A stretch of DNA of 5,176 nucleotides from Anaerolineales bacterium. GTDB lineage: Bacteria; Chloroflexota; Anaerolineae; 4572-78; J111. The translations under genes and the position numbers were made by a program. Below are positions 4,918-5,176 of this stretch, in pieces; position 1 is the stretch's first letter; every line of letters starts with the position of its first letter. The stretch is taken from assembly GCA_012032575.1 (NCBI GenBank), contig JAAUSP010000560.1, forward strand, positions 1 to 5,176, written 5' to 3'. The notes below the pieces were generated by a model that was not told the DNA's origin, searched no databases, and worked only from the letters and a program-made list of their open reading frames with translations.

Positions 4918-5176
4918 TTAGTTGGTTTCTCCATCCGCAGACCCGGTATCGGAGGCCGCGCTGTTGGAACCCCAACTCTGGTTCAGTCGCTCGACGATAT
5001 CAACCTTTAGCATTGTAATCCGGGCGTCAACCTCCGCCTGCGTCAGTTGACCGTCGGCGACCAGTTCATTGAGTTGCTCGGTGCGTGGAGCCAGAACGGC
5101 GTTGACCAGGGTAGCCATCTCTACATTTTTCTCGGCTGCGACAGCGGCCACGGATTTGCCGGCTCGCAGTTCAGTC
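4918..5176 (-). CDS. C-terminal part of an unrecognised helical repeat-type protein (5' end outside window)
   Basis: The frame is open from the stop TAA at 4918-4920 to the window edge, so this is the tail of a longer protein; the GTG at 5149-5151 is probably internal. The visible residues run TELRAGKSVAAVAAEKNVEM, then a segment ending LVADGQLTQAEVDARITMLK, then IVERLNQSW, and a short polar tail rich in Ser, Ala and Asp. The pattern GKS-xx-VAAEKNV followed by DGQLTQAEVDARI resembles the alpha-helical modules repeated in secreted or surface proteins of Chloroflexota, Actinobacteria and Firmicutes, usually annotated hypothetical. Function is unknown. It is on the same strand as the two-component genes but 402 bp upstream with a possible terminator between, so a shared operon is doubtful. 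Confidence 0.6.
   Translation of the reverse strand, partial: TELRAGKSVAAVAAEKNVEMATLVNAVLAPRTEQLNELVADGQLTQAEVDARITMLKVDIVERLNQSWGSNSAASDTGSADGETN

Noticed and set aside
5149..5151. GTG as the true start of the partial gene at the window end
   Set aside because: The frame stays open to the window edge with compatible residues upstream and no ribosome site is evident, so the protein most likely begins outside.

Overview
The window looks like a fragment of a GC-rich, free-living bacterium, most likely a Chloroflexota member of the Anaerolineae type. That placement is inferred from protein style (an N-terminal MYGLNIDPNN glycosidase-like module, an OmpR-type regulator followed by a HAMP kinase, an FGE-sulfatase protein with a helical leader) and from intergenic DNA packed with period-7/8 repeats and a TGTCATTTCGA-type palindromic repeat. 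No marker gene confirms it. Every gene I can support is on the minus strand, so transcription runs from high to low coordinates.

Layout in the direction of transcription: (1) 5176-4918, the C-terminal part of an unrecognised helical protein with an LTQAEVDARI-type module, entering from outside the window. (2) 4917-4516, 402 bp without a gene, holding a heptamer hairpin, a 97-bp palindromic repeat copy and a short heptamer array next to the regulator start. (3) 4515-3826, a complete OmpR/PhoB response regulator. (4) 3825-3703, a spacer made almost entirely of facing heptamer arrays. (5) 3702-2214, its partner sensor histidine kinase, split over three frames. (6) 2213-1910, a spacer with a second palindromic repeat copy and another heptamer inverted repeat. 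(7) 1909-879, a protein with a helical N-terminal region and an FGE-sulfatase/C-type-lectin-like domain, split over two frames. (8) 878-711, a spacer with a heptamer array. (9) 710-69, the N-terminal two-thirds of a clan GH-A-like glycoside hydrolase, cut short. (10) 68-1, AT-rich DNA with nothing recognised.

The regulator and kinase form a classical two-component system. Adding one base at each break gives a 496-aa kinase with all conserved boxes and a 343-aa FGE-domain protein. All three breaks have the same sense and each can be mended by one extra base in a G/C run. They may therefore be sequencing undercalls, but two of the three lie inside G-rich repetitive inserts that could also vary in the living cell.

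The most striking structure is not a gene. It is a set of period-7 or period-8 repeat arrays of unrelated sequence, most of them built as facing complementary arms around a short loop. They fill nearly every spacer, and one sits inside the ATPase domain of the kinase, where loss of a single octamer would restore the reading frame.
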